Below the pieces are notes generated by a model, which had not been told where the DNA came from, made no database searches, and saw nothing but the letters and a program-made list of their open reading frames with translations. This document shows, piece by piece, positions 18,262 to 26,574 of a stretch of DNA of 42,138 bases. The stretch lies in NCBI GenBank assembly GCA_026399025.1, contig JAPLRU010000088.1, positions 1 to 42,138 of the forward strand, given 5' to 3'. The position numbers and the translations under genes were made by a program. Every line of letters starts with the position of its first letter. Position 1 is the first letter of the stretch. This DNA is from Methylobacter sp. GTDB lineage: Bacteria; Pseudomonadota; Gammaproteobacteria; Methylococcales; Methylomonadaceae.

Positions 18262-18689
18262 TGCTGTCTAAGCTGGACGGTATTGTTGAACTGATTACCG
18301 GCTCGCTGGTTTTGTTTTCCAGCATCGGTATTTTTGTGTTGACCCTAAACGCCCGTTATACCCATGCCATCGGCCGGGTCAGGGATATTTACGATGAGCT
18401 GAAAACCAGCCAAAATGCCAAAAAGCTGGAACGGGAACTCAATACCATGGTGTACCGCTGTCAAGTGCTCAAATGGAGTTTCGGCTTGCTGTTGTGCAGC
18501 GCGATCAGCAGTGGCGTGTTTATGCTGGGCTCGATAGCCTTGCGCTTTAGCGACCGAATCAGCGCCGAGGTTTTGATTGTCTTTGTCGTATTCAGCGTGT
18601 TGTTTATTTTCAGCTCCATGGTTTGCCTGTTTATCGATGTGCTGGCTTCTTTAAGAGCAACCATGATCCATATTGAAAGAGTCAAATAA
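18261..18689 (+). CDS. DUF2721 family membrane protein
   Basis: The 142-residue protein has three hydrophobic segments (about residues 8-28, 72-95 and 103-128) separated by a charged cytoplasmic helix rich in R, E and K. It resembles the DUF2721 family (LITGSLVLFSSIGIFVLTLN and NARYTHAIGRVRDI). Its role is unknown. The GTG start at 18261 shares one base with the nnrS stop (TAGTG), which indicates translational coupling. Confidence 0.72.
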   Translation: MLSKLDGIVELITGSLVLFSSIGIFVLTLNARYTHAIGRVRDIYDELKTSQNAKKLERELNTMVYRCQVLKWSFGLLLCSAISSGVFMLGSIALRFSDRISAEVLIVFVVFSVLFIFSSMVCLFIDVLASLRATMIHIERVK

Positions 18690-18763
18690 TCAAGGCCGTT
18701 GCATTTTGATTCAAGACAATAGGTGTAGTTTCAATTCATTCTAAGATTCAGGGGGCAGTTATC

Positions 18764-19060
18764 ATGAATATTTCATTAACACCGGAACTCGAAGCTATCA
18801 TTCAAGAAAAAGTCGCATCCGGACTGTATAACAACGCCGGTGAAGTTATCCGCGAAGCGCTGAGCTTGATGAAAACCAACGAAGAGCTGATCAATGACAT
18901 AAAACTGGATCGTTTACGGTCGAGTCTGACGGAGGGCGATCATGATCTTATTGACGGCCGCTATACGGAACTCAAGCAGGAGGAGCTGGGGGAGCATTTT
19001 AAGAGCATAAAAAAACGTGCGGTTGACCGTGTTGCACAGCATAAAGGAACCTTGTGCTGA
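18764..19060 (+). CDS. ParD-type antitoxin (ribbon-helix-helix)
   Basis: This 98-residue protein is the antitoxin of a type II pair. The N-terminal half matches ParD: MNISLTPELEAIIQEKVASG, then YNNAGEVIREALSLM (residues about 22-36), the ribbon-helix-helix DNA-binding fold. The rest, charged and likely disordered until bound, would wrap the toxin. A GGGGG-containing ribosome site precedes the ATG. The toxin start overlaps its end by 7 bp. Such complexes normally repress their own promoter, in the 74-bp spacer before this gene. Confidence 0.87.
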   Translation: MNISLTPELEAIIQEKVASGLYNNAGEVIREALSLMKTNEELINDIKLDRLRSSLTEGDHDLIDGRYTELKQEELGEHFKSIKKRAVDRVAQHKGTLC

Positions 19061-19353
19061 AAATCAGATTGACCCAAACGGCCGAACAACACCTTGAGGA
19101 CATTTGGTTTTATACACTAAACGAATGGAGTGAAGAACAGGCGAATCAATATGTCGGTTTGATCGAGCAGGGTGTTATGCAATTACCGAGCAATCCTTAC
19201 ATCGGCAAAGCCAGACCGGACATCAACAAGGATTTAAGATCCCGACAGATACAAAAACACGTGGTCTTTTATCGTGTAGGCACTGAGTACATTGACATCA
19301 TTGGTATCCTCCATAGCTGTATGGATGCCGGAAAGAGGCTGCATGAAAAATAA
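19054..19353 (+). CDS. ParE-family toxin (RelE/ParE superfamily)
   Basis: This 99-residue protein starts MLKIRLTQTAEQHLEDIWFY and has the superfamily pattern of an N-terminal pair of helices followed by a beta sheet: A-E-Q-H-L-E-D-I, LPSNPYIGKARPD (about residues 47-59), RSRQIQKHVVFYRV (about 66-79) and IIGILHSCMD near the end. ParE toxins poison DNA gyrase and RelE toxins cut mRNA; the FYRV and H-x-x-MD features favour ParE. The start is a GTG inside the antitoxin gene, so the pair is translationally coupled. Confidence 0.87.
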   Translation: MLKIRLTQTAEQHLEDIWFYTLNEWSEEQANQYVGLIEQGVMQLPSNPYIGKARPDINKDLRSRQIQKHVVFYRVGTEYIDIIGILHSCMDAGKRLHEK

Positions 19354-19512
19354 AAAAGAAATCATGTCTACTATTTCATCTTCAGAGCGTCAAGGTATGA
19401 AGGCGTAATATGATGACTTAAGACGATAAAATATCTTCATGAATGCCATGTTTCGATGATAGAGATCAATCCACTTGCATAATCAAAAACAATCACACAA
19501 GGCCTAAAAATA

Positions 19513-20526
19513 GTGGGTTCTCTGGAAAAAAATTTCCCCATAATCTCCCGGCGCCGGTTCATTACCTTGTTGGGCGGCCTGGCGCTTGCGCAAACCTTGT
19601 CGGGATGCGAATGGTTCAACCAACCCGTTTCCATCGCTACGATTGTTTGGCCCGGCTATGAGCCGATGTTTCTTGCCCGCGATAAAGGTTGGCTGAATAT
19701 ACACCAAGTGCATTTGCTTGAAATGGCTTCAGCCACGGATTCCTTGCAAGCGCTCGCCGAAGGTAAAGCCGATGGCGCCGCGTTGACGCTGGATGAAGTA
19801 TTGAAAGCACGGGCGGCAGGCCTGGCGCTTTCCGTGGTGATGATTTTCGATATTTCAGCCGGCGCCGATATGCTGATTGCGCGTTCCGGCATCAAGCAAC
19901 TCGCCGATCTTAAAGGTCGGCGCATCGGCTTTGAGCCGGGTACGGTGGGTGAATTGACCTTGACCGAAGCTTTGCAGCTTGCCGGTTTGACCAAAGATGA
20001 CATCAAGCCGGTAAGGATCAATACTAACAAGCACCGTGAGGCCTGGACCCGTAACGAAGTGGACGCTATTACCACTTACGAACCGGTGGCCGGCCAATTG
20101 CTGGAGCTGGACGGCATCAAGCTGTTCGATAGTCGGCAGATTCACAATACCATTGTCGATGTATTGGCGATACGCGACGACATCCTCGATGTTTATCATG
20201 CAAACGCGATTCGGCACTTGATTGAGGCCCATTTTCGTACCTTAGACTATCTGAACCGCAATCCGCAAGATGCCGCTTATCGCATGGCGACGCATATCGG
20301 TCTACCGGCGGCCAAGGTGCTGACGGCGTTTAAAGGCTTGGTCTTGCCCGATATCACGAACAATTACCGCTGGCTGTCGGGAGCGTCGCCCGAGCTGCTG
20401 GTTTGCGCGGGCAAGTTGTCGAATATCATGGTTAAAAATCAATTGCTCAAGCAGAACGATACCTTGGGCTCATTAATACGTTCCGATTTTTTGCCGCCGG
20501 TTTCCGGACTCGTCGATTATGAATAG
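19513..20526 (+). CDS. Solute-binding lipoprotein, NMT1/THI5-like (Tat type)
   Basis: The 337-residue protein has a twin-arginine signal (SRRRFITLL, residues 12-20), a hydrophobic core and a lipobox LSGC with Cys32, so it should be exported folded and lipid-anchored. The mature part matches the NMT1/SsuA-like solute-binding fold used for nitrate, sulfonate or thiamine precursors: IVWPGYEPMFLARDKGW at the start, GKADGAALTLDEVLKA, DLKGRRIGFEPGTVGE and AWTRNEVDAITTYEPVAG. No permease or ATPase gene is adjacent. Instead its end overlaps by 8 bp a signalling protein with a periplasmic binding domain. I infer it works as a sensory partner. The start is a GTG at 19513; no ATG start is available. Confidence 0.82.
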   Translation: MGSLEKNFPIISRRRFITLLGGLALAQTLSGCEWFNQPVSIATIVWPGYEPMFLARDKGWLNIHQVHLLEMASATDSLQALAEGKADGAALTLDEVLKARAAGLALSVVMIFDISAGADMLIARSGIKQLADLKGRRIGFEPGTVGELTLTEALQLAGLTKDDIKPVRINTNKHREAWTRNEVDAITTYEPVAGQLLELDGIKLFDSRQIHNTIVDVLAIRDDILDVYHANAIRHLIEAHFRTLDYLNRNPQDAAYRMATHIGLPAAKVLTAFKGLVLPDITNNYRWLSGASPELLVCAGKLSNIMVKNQLLKQNDTLGSLIRSDFLPPVSGLVDYE

Positions 20527-23500
20527 TTTGATTCGACTCAATCAATTTATCCGCCTGTCGATGCTGTTGGCCTTAGCACTGCCGCTGCCGGCCTATGCCG
20601 CGGAACCGGTAAGAATCGGCATACTCGCCTTTCGTCCCAAAGCGCAAATGCTTGCACAATGGCTGCCGTTGACTGTTGTGTTGAAAAAAGCCATGCCGGA
20701 ACGCGATTTCATGGTAGAGGTGCTGACTTTTCCCGAGCTGGATGCGGCAGTCGCCGGCCGTCAATTGGATTTTGTGCTGACCAATCCCGGACATTATATG
20801 TTGCTGAACAGGCGTAGCGGATTATCCGCGCCACTCGCCACAGTGGCGGTTAACGATCAAGGCCGGCCAGCCCCGGCATTCGGCGGCGTTATGTTCAGTC
20901 GTGCGGAACAAACCGCTATCGACACGCTGAGCGATATTAAGGGAAAAACCATTGCCGTCACCAGCATCGATTCCTTGGGCGGCTATCAAATGGAGTCCTA
21001 TGAATTGAAGCAAGCGGGGATTCATTTGCCGGAAGACGCCAAGCTGATCGTCACCGGCATGCCTCATGATAATGTCGTCGAGGCGGTGTTGGCGGGCCGT
21101 GCCGATGTCGGCTTTGTGCGTAGCGGCGTATTGGAAAGCAGGGTGCGGGAAGGTAAATTGGACATGGCCCGGCTCAAGATTTTCAATCGCCAGAAGCTGC
21201 CGGGATTTCCGGCTGTGGTTTCCACCCAGCTTTATCCGGAGTGGCCTATCGCCTCTTTACCGCACATTGATGAAGATCTCGCCCGGCATGTGGCCGCAGC
21301 CCTTTTTCTGTTGGAAGAAAACACCGCGGTTACTCGGGCGATGGACATTTACGGCTTTGCCGTGCCCGCCGATTACACGCCGGTAGCCGATCTTCTTAAA
21401 GATCTGCGATTACCGCCTTTCGATGCGACGCCCATTTTTACCCTGCACGATGTTTGGACGCGCTATCGCCTGCAAATGACCGGCGCTTTGTTTGCCGGGG
21501 GATTTGTTTTGTTACTGGGTTTTCGCTTGCTGTTGACCAAGCAAAAACTGGAGGTTGCGCATCGCGCCGTATTGCTACAAAAACAACAGTTGCAGGAAAC
21601 CGAGCGTAAGCATTTCGAGATTTTGGAAAGCGTTGATGCCCATATTTATCTCAAAGATAACCGGGGGTGTTACCTGTTTGCCAACCGTCCGGTGCGGGAA
21701 TTATTCGGTATATCGATGGACAAGGTCGTTGGCCTGAGCGATGCAGCATTCTTTGATGCCGAGACCGTTGAAAAACTGCGTGTCAATGATCGCAGGGTTT
21801 TGGAGAACGGGGAAACCTTAAAAACCGAAGAAACCAACTTTAATCTCAAGGACGGAAGAATATCGACTTTTTTGACCGTCAAACTGCCGCTACGCAATGA
21901 AGCGGGAATAATCTATGCGTTGTGCGGGATTTCGACCGACATCAGCGAGCGTAAACAGGCCGAAGACAGGCTGAGGAAAAGCGAGGAATCGCTTAAAGAA
22001 TCGCAAATTATTGCCGGTTTGGGCAGCTATGTGCTGGATATTCCAAGCGGCCGATGGGAAAGTTCGGATGTACTCGATAAGCTGTTCGGCATAGGCTCGT
22101 CATACGAACGCACGGTAGACGGGTGGGCGGACTTGATTCATCCCGACGAGCGCACCATGATGAAAGCGTTCCTTGCAAATGAAGTGCTGGCTCAAGGCAA
22201 GTTGTTCGATAAGGAATACCGCATCATTCGCCGTAACGACCACGCTGAGCGCTGGGTGCATGGGCTCGGCAAGTTGGAATTCGACGGCCAAGGACGTCCC
22301 TTGAAAATGCGCGGCACCATTCAAGACATTAGCGAGCGCAAACAAGTCGAAGCTAAACTCCAGCTGGCCGCCCGCGTTTTTACCCATGCCCGCGAAGGCA
22401 TCATGATCACCGCTGCCGACGGCACTATTGTCGATATCAACGATACTTTCACCGCCATTACCGGCTACAACCGCGACGAAGCGTTGGGCCGCACTCCGCA
22501 TTTGCTTAGTTCCGGTATTCAAGGCAAGGATTTTTATAACGTCTTGTGGGGCGATTTGATCGAAAAAGGGCACTGGTACGGCGAAATCTGGAACCGGCGC
22601 AAGAACGGCGAAATATATGCGATTATGCTCACTATCAGCGCGGTGCGCGACGCCCTGGGCAACACCCAGCATTATGTGGCGCTGTTCTCCGATATTACCT
22701 CATTGAAAGAGCATGAACAAAAGCTCGAACATATCGCCCATTACGACGCACTGACCAATCTGCCCAATCGGGTGCTGTTGGCTGACCGCCTGCGCCAAGC
22801 CATGGCTCAGACACAGCGGCGCGAGCAACGGCTGGCGGTGGCTTTTCTCGACCTTGACGGCTTCAAGGCCATCAACGACAGTCATGGGCATGAAGTCGGC
22901 GACCAATTGCTGATCAGCGTCGCTACCCGGATGAAGCAGGCCTTGCGCGAAGGCGATACACTCGCTCGTCTGGGCGGCGACGAGTTCGTCGCCGTGCTGC
23001 TCGACTTGGCCGACATCGAGGCCGGCGCGCCGATGCTCACGCGCCTGTTGACCGCAGCGGCGCAACCGGTGTCGGTCGGCGATCTTATCCTCCAAGTTTC
23101 GGCGAGTCTCGGCGTTACCTTCTATCCGCAGGCGGAAGACGTGGATGCGGACCAATTACTGCGCCAAGCCGATCAAGCCATGTATCAGGCCAAATTGGCG
23201 GGTAAGAACCGTTACCATGTTTTCGATGCCGAGCAAGACCGTAGCGTTCGCGGCTATCACGAAAGCTTGGAGCATATCCGTAACGCCCTGCTCGAACGCG
23301 AGTTCGTGCTGCATTACCAGCCCAAGGTAAACATGCGCACGGGGACTATCATCGGCGTTGAAGCCTTGATTCGCTGGCAGCATTCCGAAAAAGGGCTGTT
23401 GCCGCCGGCTCTGTTTTTGCCGGTGATCGAGAATCATCCGCTGTCCATTGATCTGGGCGAATGGGTGATCGATAGCGCCCTGACCCAGATAGAGCATTGG

Positions 23501-24403
23501 CGCTCGGCCGGATTGAATATCCCGGTCAGCGTCAATGTCGGCGCTCTCCAGTTACAGCAGGTGGATTTTGTCAGTCGTTTACGCGATCTGTTAGCGGCTC
23601 ATCCCCTGGTCAAGCCGGGCGATTTGGAAATGGAAGTCCTGGAAACCAGCGCTTTGGACGATTGGGGTCAAGTTTCCCAAGTGATCGACGCCTGCCGTAA
23701 ACTTGGCGTGAGTTTTGCGCTGGATGATTTCGGCACCGGTTATTCTTCGCTGACCTACCTGAAACGTTTGCCGGTCACTCAACTCAAAATTGATCAAAGC
23801 TTCGTGCGCGACATGCTGGAAGACCCGGATGACTTGGCGATTGTGCAGGGCATACTCGGCTTGGCTTCCGCTTTCTATCGCCAAGTGATTGCCGAAGGCG
23901 TGGAGACGGTGGAACATGGCGAAATGCTGTTGCAACTCGGCTGCGAGTTGGCTCAAGGCTACGGCATTGCCCGCCCCATGCCCGCAGGTGAGTTACCCGC
24001 TTGGTCGGCCACTTGGCGGCCTTATAGGGCCTGGGCCAGTTTGTCTTCGGTGAGTCGCAACGATTTGTCGGTGCTCCATGCCGCTGTAGAGCATCGTGCC
24101 TGGATTGCGGCCATCGAAGACTATCTCAAAGGTGGCAGCGACGCTCCGCCGCCGTTGGATCCGCGGCAATGCCGTTTCGGTCGGTGGCTGGATGCGGATG
24201 GATTAGCGCATTATGAGGCGTATCGGGCTTTTGATGTCATCGAACCGTTACATCTGCAAGTGCATACGCGGGCGCTGGAGCTGTGCGAGCTTCGCCATGG
24301 CGGCCGCAGTCCGGAAGCGCTATCGAGATTGAATGAACTTCATGGCCTCCGGGATGAATTGCTTGAACAGTTGAATACGCTGGCTCAGGAAAGTCGGCAG
24401 TAG
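20519..24403 (+). CDS. PhnD-domain PAS/GGDEF/EAL/CZB signalling protein
   Basis: This 1294-residue membrane sensor is for c-di-GMP turnover. A signal peptide (1-27) leads to a periplasmic PhnD/phosphonate-type binding domain (about 30-300), then one membrane helix (about 313-337). The cytoplasmic part has three PAS/PAC units (about 360-485, 485-615, 615-740), a GGDEF domain with an intact GGDEF motif at 819-823 and an I-site RxxD at 810-813, an EAL domain with EALIRW at 948-953 and DDFGTGYSS from 1069, and a C-terminal CZB zinc domain (about 1190-1294) with His1192, Cys1218, His1231, His1245 and His1249. Both c-di-GMP catalytic sites look complete. It overlaps the preceding solute-binding lipoprotein gene by 8 bp. 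Ligand and output are unknown. Confidence 0.9.
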   Translation: MNSLIRLNQFIRLSMLLALALPLPAYAAEPVRIGILAFRPKAQMLAQWLPLTVVLKKAMPERDFMVEVLTFPELDAAVAGRQLDFVLTNPGHYMLLNRRSGLSAPLATVAVNDQGRPAPAFGGVMFSRAEQTAIDTLSDIKGKTIAVTSIDSLGGYQMESYELKQAGIHLPEDAKLIVTGMPHDNVVEAVLAGRADVGFVRSGVLESRVREGKLDMARLKIFNRQKLPGFPAVVSTQLYPEWPIASLPHIDEDLARHVAAALFLLEENTAVTRAMDIYGFAVPADYTPVADLLKDLRLPPFDATPIFTLHDVWTRYRLQMTGALFAGGFVLLLGFRLLLTKQKLEVAHRAVLLQKQQLQETERKHFEILESVDAHIYLKDNRGCYLFANRPVRELFGISMDKVVGLSDAAFFDAETVEKLRVNDRRVLENGETLKTEETNFNLKDGRISTFLTVKLPLRNEAGIIYALCGISTDISERKQAEDRLRKSEESLKESQIIAGLGSYVLDIPSGRWESSDVLDKLFGIGSSYERTVDGWADLIHPDERTMMKAFLANEVLAQGKLFDKEYRIIRRNDHAERWVHGLGKLEFDGQGRPLKMRGTIQDISERKQVEAKLQLAARVFTHAREGIMITAADGTIVDINDTFTAITGYNRDEALGRTPHLLSSGIQGKDFYNVLWGDLIEKGHWYGEIWNRRKNGEIYAIMLTISAVRDALGNTQHYVALFSDITSLKEHEQKLEHIAHYDALTNLPNRVLLADRLRQAMAQTQRREQRLAVAFLDLDGFKAINDSHGHEVGDQLLISVATRMKQALREGDTLARLGGDEFVAVLLDLADIEAGAPMLTRLLTAAAQPVSVGDLILQVSASLGVTFYPQAEDVDADQLLRQADQAMYQAKLAGKNRYHVFDAEQDRSVRGYHESLEHIRNALLEREFVLHYQPKVNMRTGTIIGVEALIRWQHSEKGLLPPALFLPVIENHPLSIDLGEWVIDSALTQIEHWRSAGLNIPVSVNVGALQLQQVDFVSRLRDLLAAHPLVKPGDLEMEVLETSALDDWGQVSQVIDACRKLGVSFALDDFGTGYSSLTYLKRLPVTQLKIDQSFVRDMLEDPDDLAIVQGILGLASAFYRQVIAEGVETVEHGEMLLQLGCELAQGYGIARPMPAGELPAWSATWRPYRAWASLSSVSRNDLSVLHAAVEHRAWIAAIEDYLKGGSDAPPPLDPRQCRFGRWLDADGLAHYEAYRAFDVIEPLHLQVHTRALELCELRHGGRSPEALSRLNELHGLRDELLEQLNTLAQESRQ

Positions 24404-24487
24404 GAGGTGATGTTCATCAAAAAATAGCCAACGGATAAATTCGGTTAAAAATCTTATAGATACCTCAGTTGATAAAGCGACGCAAAG

Positions 24488-24566
24488 CCCTCTCGGCAAT
24501 TGCTCCTGCATTGCCCTACCTCCTGCATCCTTGCAGTCGTCCAGCGGGAGAGGGTTGGGTGAGGGG
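24488..24566. repeat. CCCTCTC palindrome with 47-bp module inside
   Basis: CCCTCTC opens and GAGAGGG closes the palindrome, followed by TTGGGTGAGGGG. Between them lies a 47-bp module at 24494-24540 (CGGCAATTGCTCC ... TTGCAGTCGT) in the opposite orientation, relative to the right flank, from the copy at 41937-42016. Confidence 0.7.
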
Positions 24567-24590
24567 GATTTAAAATAAGGAAAAAATGCT

Positions 24591-24692
24591 GTAGCTATTC
24601 AGTCCCCCTCTTTGAAAAAGAGGGGTTAGGGGAGATTTTTTAAATAAATCCCCCTCAATCCCCCTTTTTCAAAGGGGGAGGTGAATAATTAC
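24591..24692. mobile_element. MITE-like 102-bp palindromic element
   Basis: Ends are GTAGCTATTCAGTCCCCCTC and the inverse of GTAATTATTCACCTCCCCC. It is flanked by identical AAAATGCT copies (24583-24590 and 24693-24700), an 8-bp target duplication. The equivalent repeat at 42020-42050 lacks the insertion and reads directly from AAAAAAGCCT into TATTTGATCCCC, so it is an empty site. It has no coding capacity and would need a transposase from elsewhere. Confidence 0.82.
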
Positions 24693-24706
24693 AAAATGCT
24701 TATTTA

Positions 24707-24806
24707 TATCCCCTCATCCCAACCTATCATGCCGGACTATCCTGTCCGGCACCCTACGGGCGAGTGCAAATCCGCTCCCGGCGGATTTGTCCCTGAGGGA
24801 GAAGGG
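24707..24806. repeat. Repeat tail with CCTGTCCGGCACCC hairpin
   Basis: CCCCTCATCCCAACC is followed by GCCGGACTATCCTGTCCGGC (a short hairpin) and then AAATCCGCTCCCGGCGGATTT (one mismatched hairpin), ending GAGGGAGAAGGGG. The same order is present from 42049 to the right edge. Confidence 0.65.
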
Positions 24807-24846
24807 GCAAATGTCACTCTATTAGCTGCGGACTCTATAAAGAATT

Positions 24847-24893
24847 CACCATGAAGACATGAAGGGCACGAAGTCTTCTTTTCTTCGTGGTGA
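24847..24893. repeat. CACGAAG-type inverted repeat
   Basis: CACCATGAAGACATGAAGGG leads to CACGAAGTC and TTCTTCGTGGTGA, so the element folds on itself. It belongs to the family of copies at 16764, 35614, 35705, 35764 and 36011. Confidence 0.55.
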
Positions 24894-25064
24894 TAGTGTT
24901 TTTTTTGAAGATGAGGTCTGTAAAATCATACAAGTCAGACTTCTACGTATCTATTTTTATTCATCACGAAGTTTATATTTTTCCGCATATCTTTGTGCCG
25001 AGCAATAAAACAGGAACCACAGCCGGGGGCCTTCCCGGCTATGCATCAATACAGAGATTTAACC

Positions 25065-25514
25065 ATGCAAATCAGCCCTGCAACGCTTTCAGACATCCCG
25101 GCACTGTGTGACTTGCTGGTCATCTTGTTTACTCAAGAGACCGACTTCAAACCGGATCGCGCCGCGCAAAGCCGGGGATTGACCCACATCATTAACAATC
25201 CGGACATCGGGCTTATCGTCGTCGCCCGGCAAGACAGCCGCGTTGTGGCTATGGTCAATCTGCTTTATACGGTCTCTACCGCGCTTGGCGAACGCGTTGC
25301 GCTATTGGAAGACATGGTGGTTTGTCCCGACCTTCGCGGCTCCGGCATCGGCTCGCGGCTGTTGGAGCAAGCCATCGAACTGGCTCGATTGAACGGCTGC
25401 AAACGCATCACTTTACTTACCGACAGTAGCAATGAATCGGCGCAACGTTTTTATCAAAAGCACGGCTTCGGTTTTTCGGCGATGATTCCTTTGCGTCTTT
25501 CCTTGAGCGATTAA
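25065..25514 (+). CDS. GNAT family N-acetyltransferase
   Basis: The 149-residue protein is a single GNAT domain that would transfer an acetyl group from acetyl-CoA to an unidentified amine. The acetyl-CoA motif is VVCPDLRGSGIGSRLLEQA (about residues 85-103), and the C-terminal RITLLTDSSNESAQRFYQKHGF follows the usual motif B pattern. I prefer the ATG at 25065, which begins at the conserved N-terminus MQISPATLSDIPALCDLL, with AGAG about 9 bases upstream; in-frame starts at 24993 and 25041 would add residues unlike the family. It is alone between repeat-rich spacers and is followed by a GC hairpin. Confidence 0.83.
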   Translation: MQISPATLSDIPALCDLLVILFTQETDFKPDRAAQSRGLTHIINNPDIGLIVVARQDSRVVAMVNLLYTVSTALGERVALLEDMVVCPDLRGSGIGSRLLEQAIELARLNGCKRITLLTDSSNESAQRFYQKHGFGFSAMIPLRLSLSD

Positions 25515-25516
25515 TA

Positions 25517-25536
25517 GGGGGTTTGAAAAAGCCCCC
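25517..25536 (+). terminator. Hairpin with GAAA tetraloop after the acetyltransferase gene
   Basis: GGGGGTTT pairs with AAGCCCCC around a GAAA loop, starting 3 bases after the stop codon. A short T-containing tail (GCTTAAGTTATT) follows. Likely terminator. Confidence 0.5.
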
Positions 25537-25597
25537 GCTTAAGTTATTCCATTCATATGTCTAAGGAACGCGCATCAAATAACTTCGGCAACTGGCT

Positions 25598-25632
25598 CCC
25601 TCTCCTGCTGGAGAGGGCTGGGGTGAGGAGAA
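25598..25632. repeat. CCCTCTC palindrome without the module (empty form)
   Basis: CCCTCTCCTGCTGG joins directly to AGAGGG, then CTGGGGTGAGGAGAAT. The copy at 41937-42020 is the same apart from 48 extra bases between CTGCTGG and AGAGGG, so this copy shows the state without the module. Confidence 0.7.
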
Positions 25633-25676
25633 TCAAATGCTCACGTTATTTCATGCACGTTCCTAAGTTAACCGTC

Positions 25677-25745
25677 GTAGGAGCGGGCCATGCCCGCGAT
25701 AAGGCCTCCACTGCGGTTCAAACACCACGGGCGCGAGCCCGCTCC
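25677..25745. repeat. GTAG-type palindromic (REP-like) repeat
   Basis: GTAGGAGCGGGC at the left end is matched by GAGCCCGCTCC at the right, with a second inner GC-rich arm. The GTAG head and imperfect hairpin are typical of REP elements dispersed by RAYT proteins; no such protein gene is in the window. Confidence 0.5.
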
Positions 25746-25935
25746 AGCGTTACGGGACGGAAGAATTAACCAAAGCATAAAAGCGTGACCCGCTCCATTG
25801 CCCGGCTGTTTCCACTCGGTTATTCTTCACAAAAGGATATTTCAGCAAGATGTAATGGATGCGATACCGGTATTGACGTCAGCGTAATGAGCTGAAAACA
25901 ATGCAAACTCTTTTTTGTAGGCAGGAGATAATAAT

Positions 25936-26574
25936 ATGAAAATCATGCAATTAACCGCTTCAATGCTAACCTTGGCCTTGACCATGCTGGTTCCGGCAAA
26001 TGCTCAGGCGACTAGCAAAAACGATCTCGTTCGTTGCAGCGAAACCGGCTATGTCGGCTCAAGTGCCGATTCGTGCGGCGGGGATAACTTAACTAAAGGC
26101 ATTATTCAGGTCGGCGCTACCGGCAAAGTGTCGGTTACCGTTACCGGCGCTTTAGCCGATCCGTATAGTCTGTATGAAGTTTATTGGTTACACACGGGTG
26201 AAATCGCTTCGGACGCCCATTTAATCGGTAATTTCGTCACCGATTGTAATGGCGACAGTATAAAAAATTCAGGGACCGCAGGCCCGGCCTTGCTTAAGAC
26301 GATTGATCAAGCATCCGATATAAAGTCGACCGCTTACGCCAATATTTATAGTTTGGTTGGCAACGCCAGTTCAGGTGTGTTTTTGGTTTACAATCGCGGC
26401 CCGTATTCTTACGATCCTAATGTAAGCGCGCCCTGTAATCCGAAAGCGTTGACTGAATACAATACCACCTCTTCTCCAAACGATACCGGGTCTGCCAAAG
26501 CCACCACGCCTTTCGCCAATCCGTCCGTGGTAGCCGACTATAGAATACAATTCATGTCCGGTTACCATAACTAA
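25936..26574 (+). CDS. Secreted protein of unknown function
   Basis: The 212-residue protein has a clear signal peptide (MKIMQLTASM then a hydrophobic core, cleavage likely after NAQA, residue 26). The mature part is rich in Ser, Thr, Asn and Gly, low in Lys and Arg, with five Cys residues spread along it (in RCSETG, SCGGD, TDCNGD, APCNP), which suggests disulfide bonds in the periplasm or outside the cell. It looks predominantly beta: KVSVTVTGAL, YEVYWLH, IYSLVGN, VFLVYNRG. I do not recognise the family. GGAG precedes the ATG at a good distance. It is monocistronic. Confidence 0.65.
   Translation: MKIMQLTASMLTLALTMLVPANAQATSKNDLVRCSETGYVGSSADSCGGDNLTKGIIQVGATGKVSVTVTGALADPYSLYEVYWLHTGEIASDAHLIGNFVTDCNGDSIKNSGTAGPALLKTIDQASDIKSTAYANIYSLVGNASSGVFLVYNRGPYSYDPNVSAPCNPKALTEYNTTSSPNDTGSAKATTPFANPSVVADYRIQFMSGYHN

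Larger units (their letters stand above)
24404..25064. other. Intergenic region made mainly of nested repeats
   Basis: No gene is seen in these 661 bases. They hold a CCCTCTC palindrome with a 47-bp module inside (24488-24556), a MITE-like element (24591-24692) inserted in the tail of that repeat, a CCTGTCCGGCACCC-containing tail (24707-24806), and a CACGAAG-type inverted repeat (24847-24893). The gene promoter for the acetyltransferase must lie in the last 170 bases. Confidence 0.6.
25515..25935. other. Intergenic region with three repeat features
   Basis: No gene is seen in these 421 bases. They hold a GC hairpin just after the acetyltransferase gene, an unoccupied CCCTCTCCTGCTGG repeat (25598-25632), and a GTAG-type palindrome (25677-25745). 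The last 190 bases, which I cannot assign to a repeat, should contain the promoter of the next gene. Confidence 0.55.

Noticed and set aside
22100-22672. 190-codon minus-strand frame inside the GGDEF/EAL gene
   Set aside because: Antisense to PAS-coding sequence with clear domain motifs; no ribosome site or recognisable protein.
24320-24511. 63-codon minus-strand frame starting in the 47-bp module as a real gene
   Set aside because: Despite the good ribosome site it is mostly antisense to the CZB coding region; kept only as an observation about the module.
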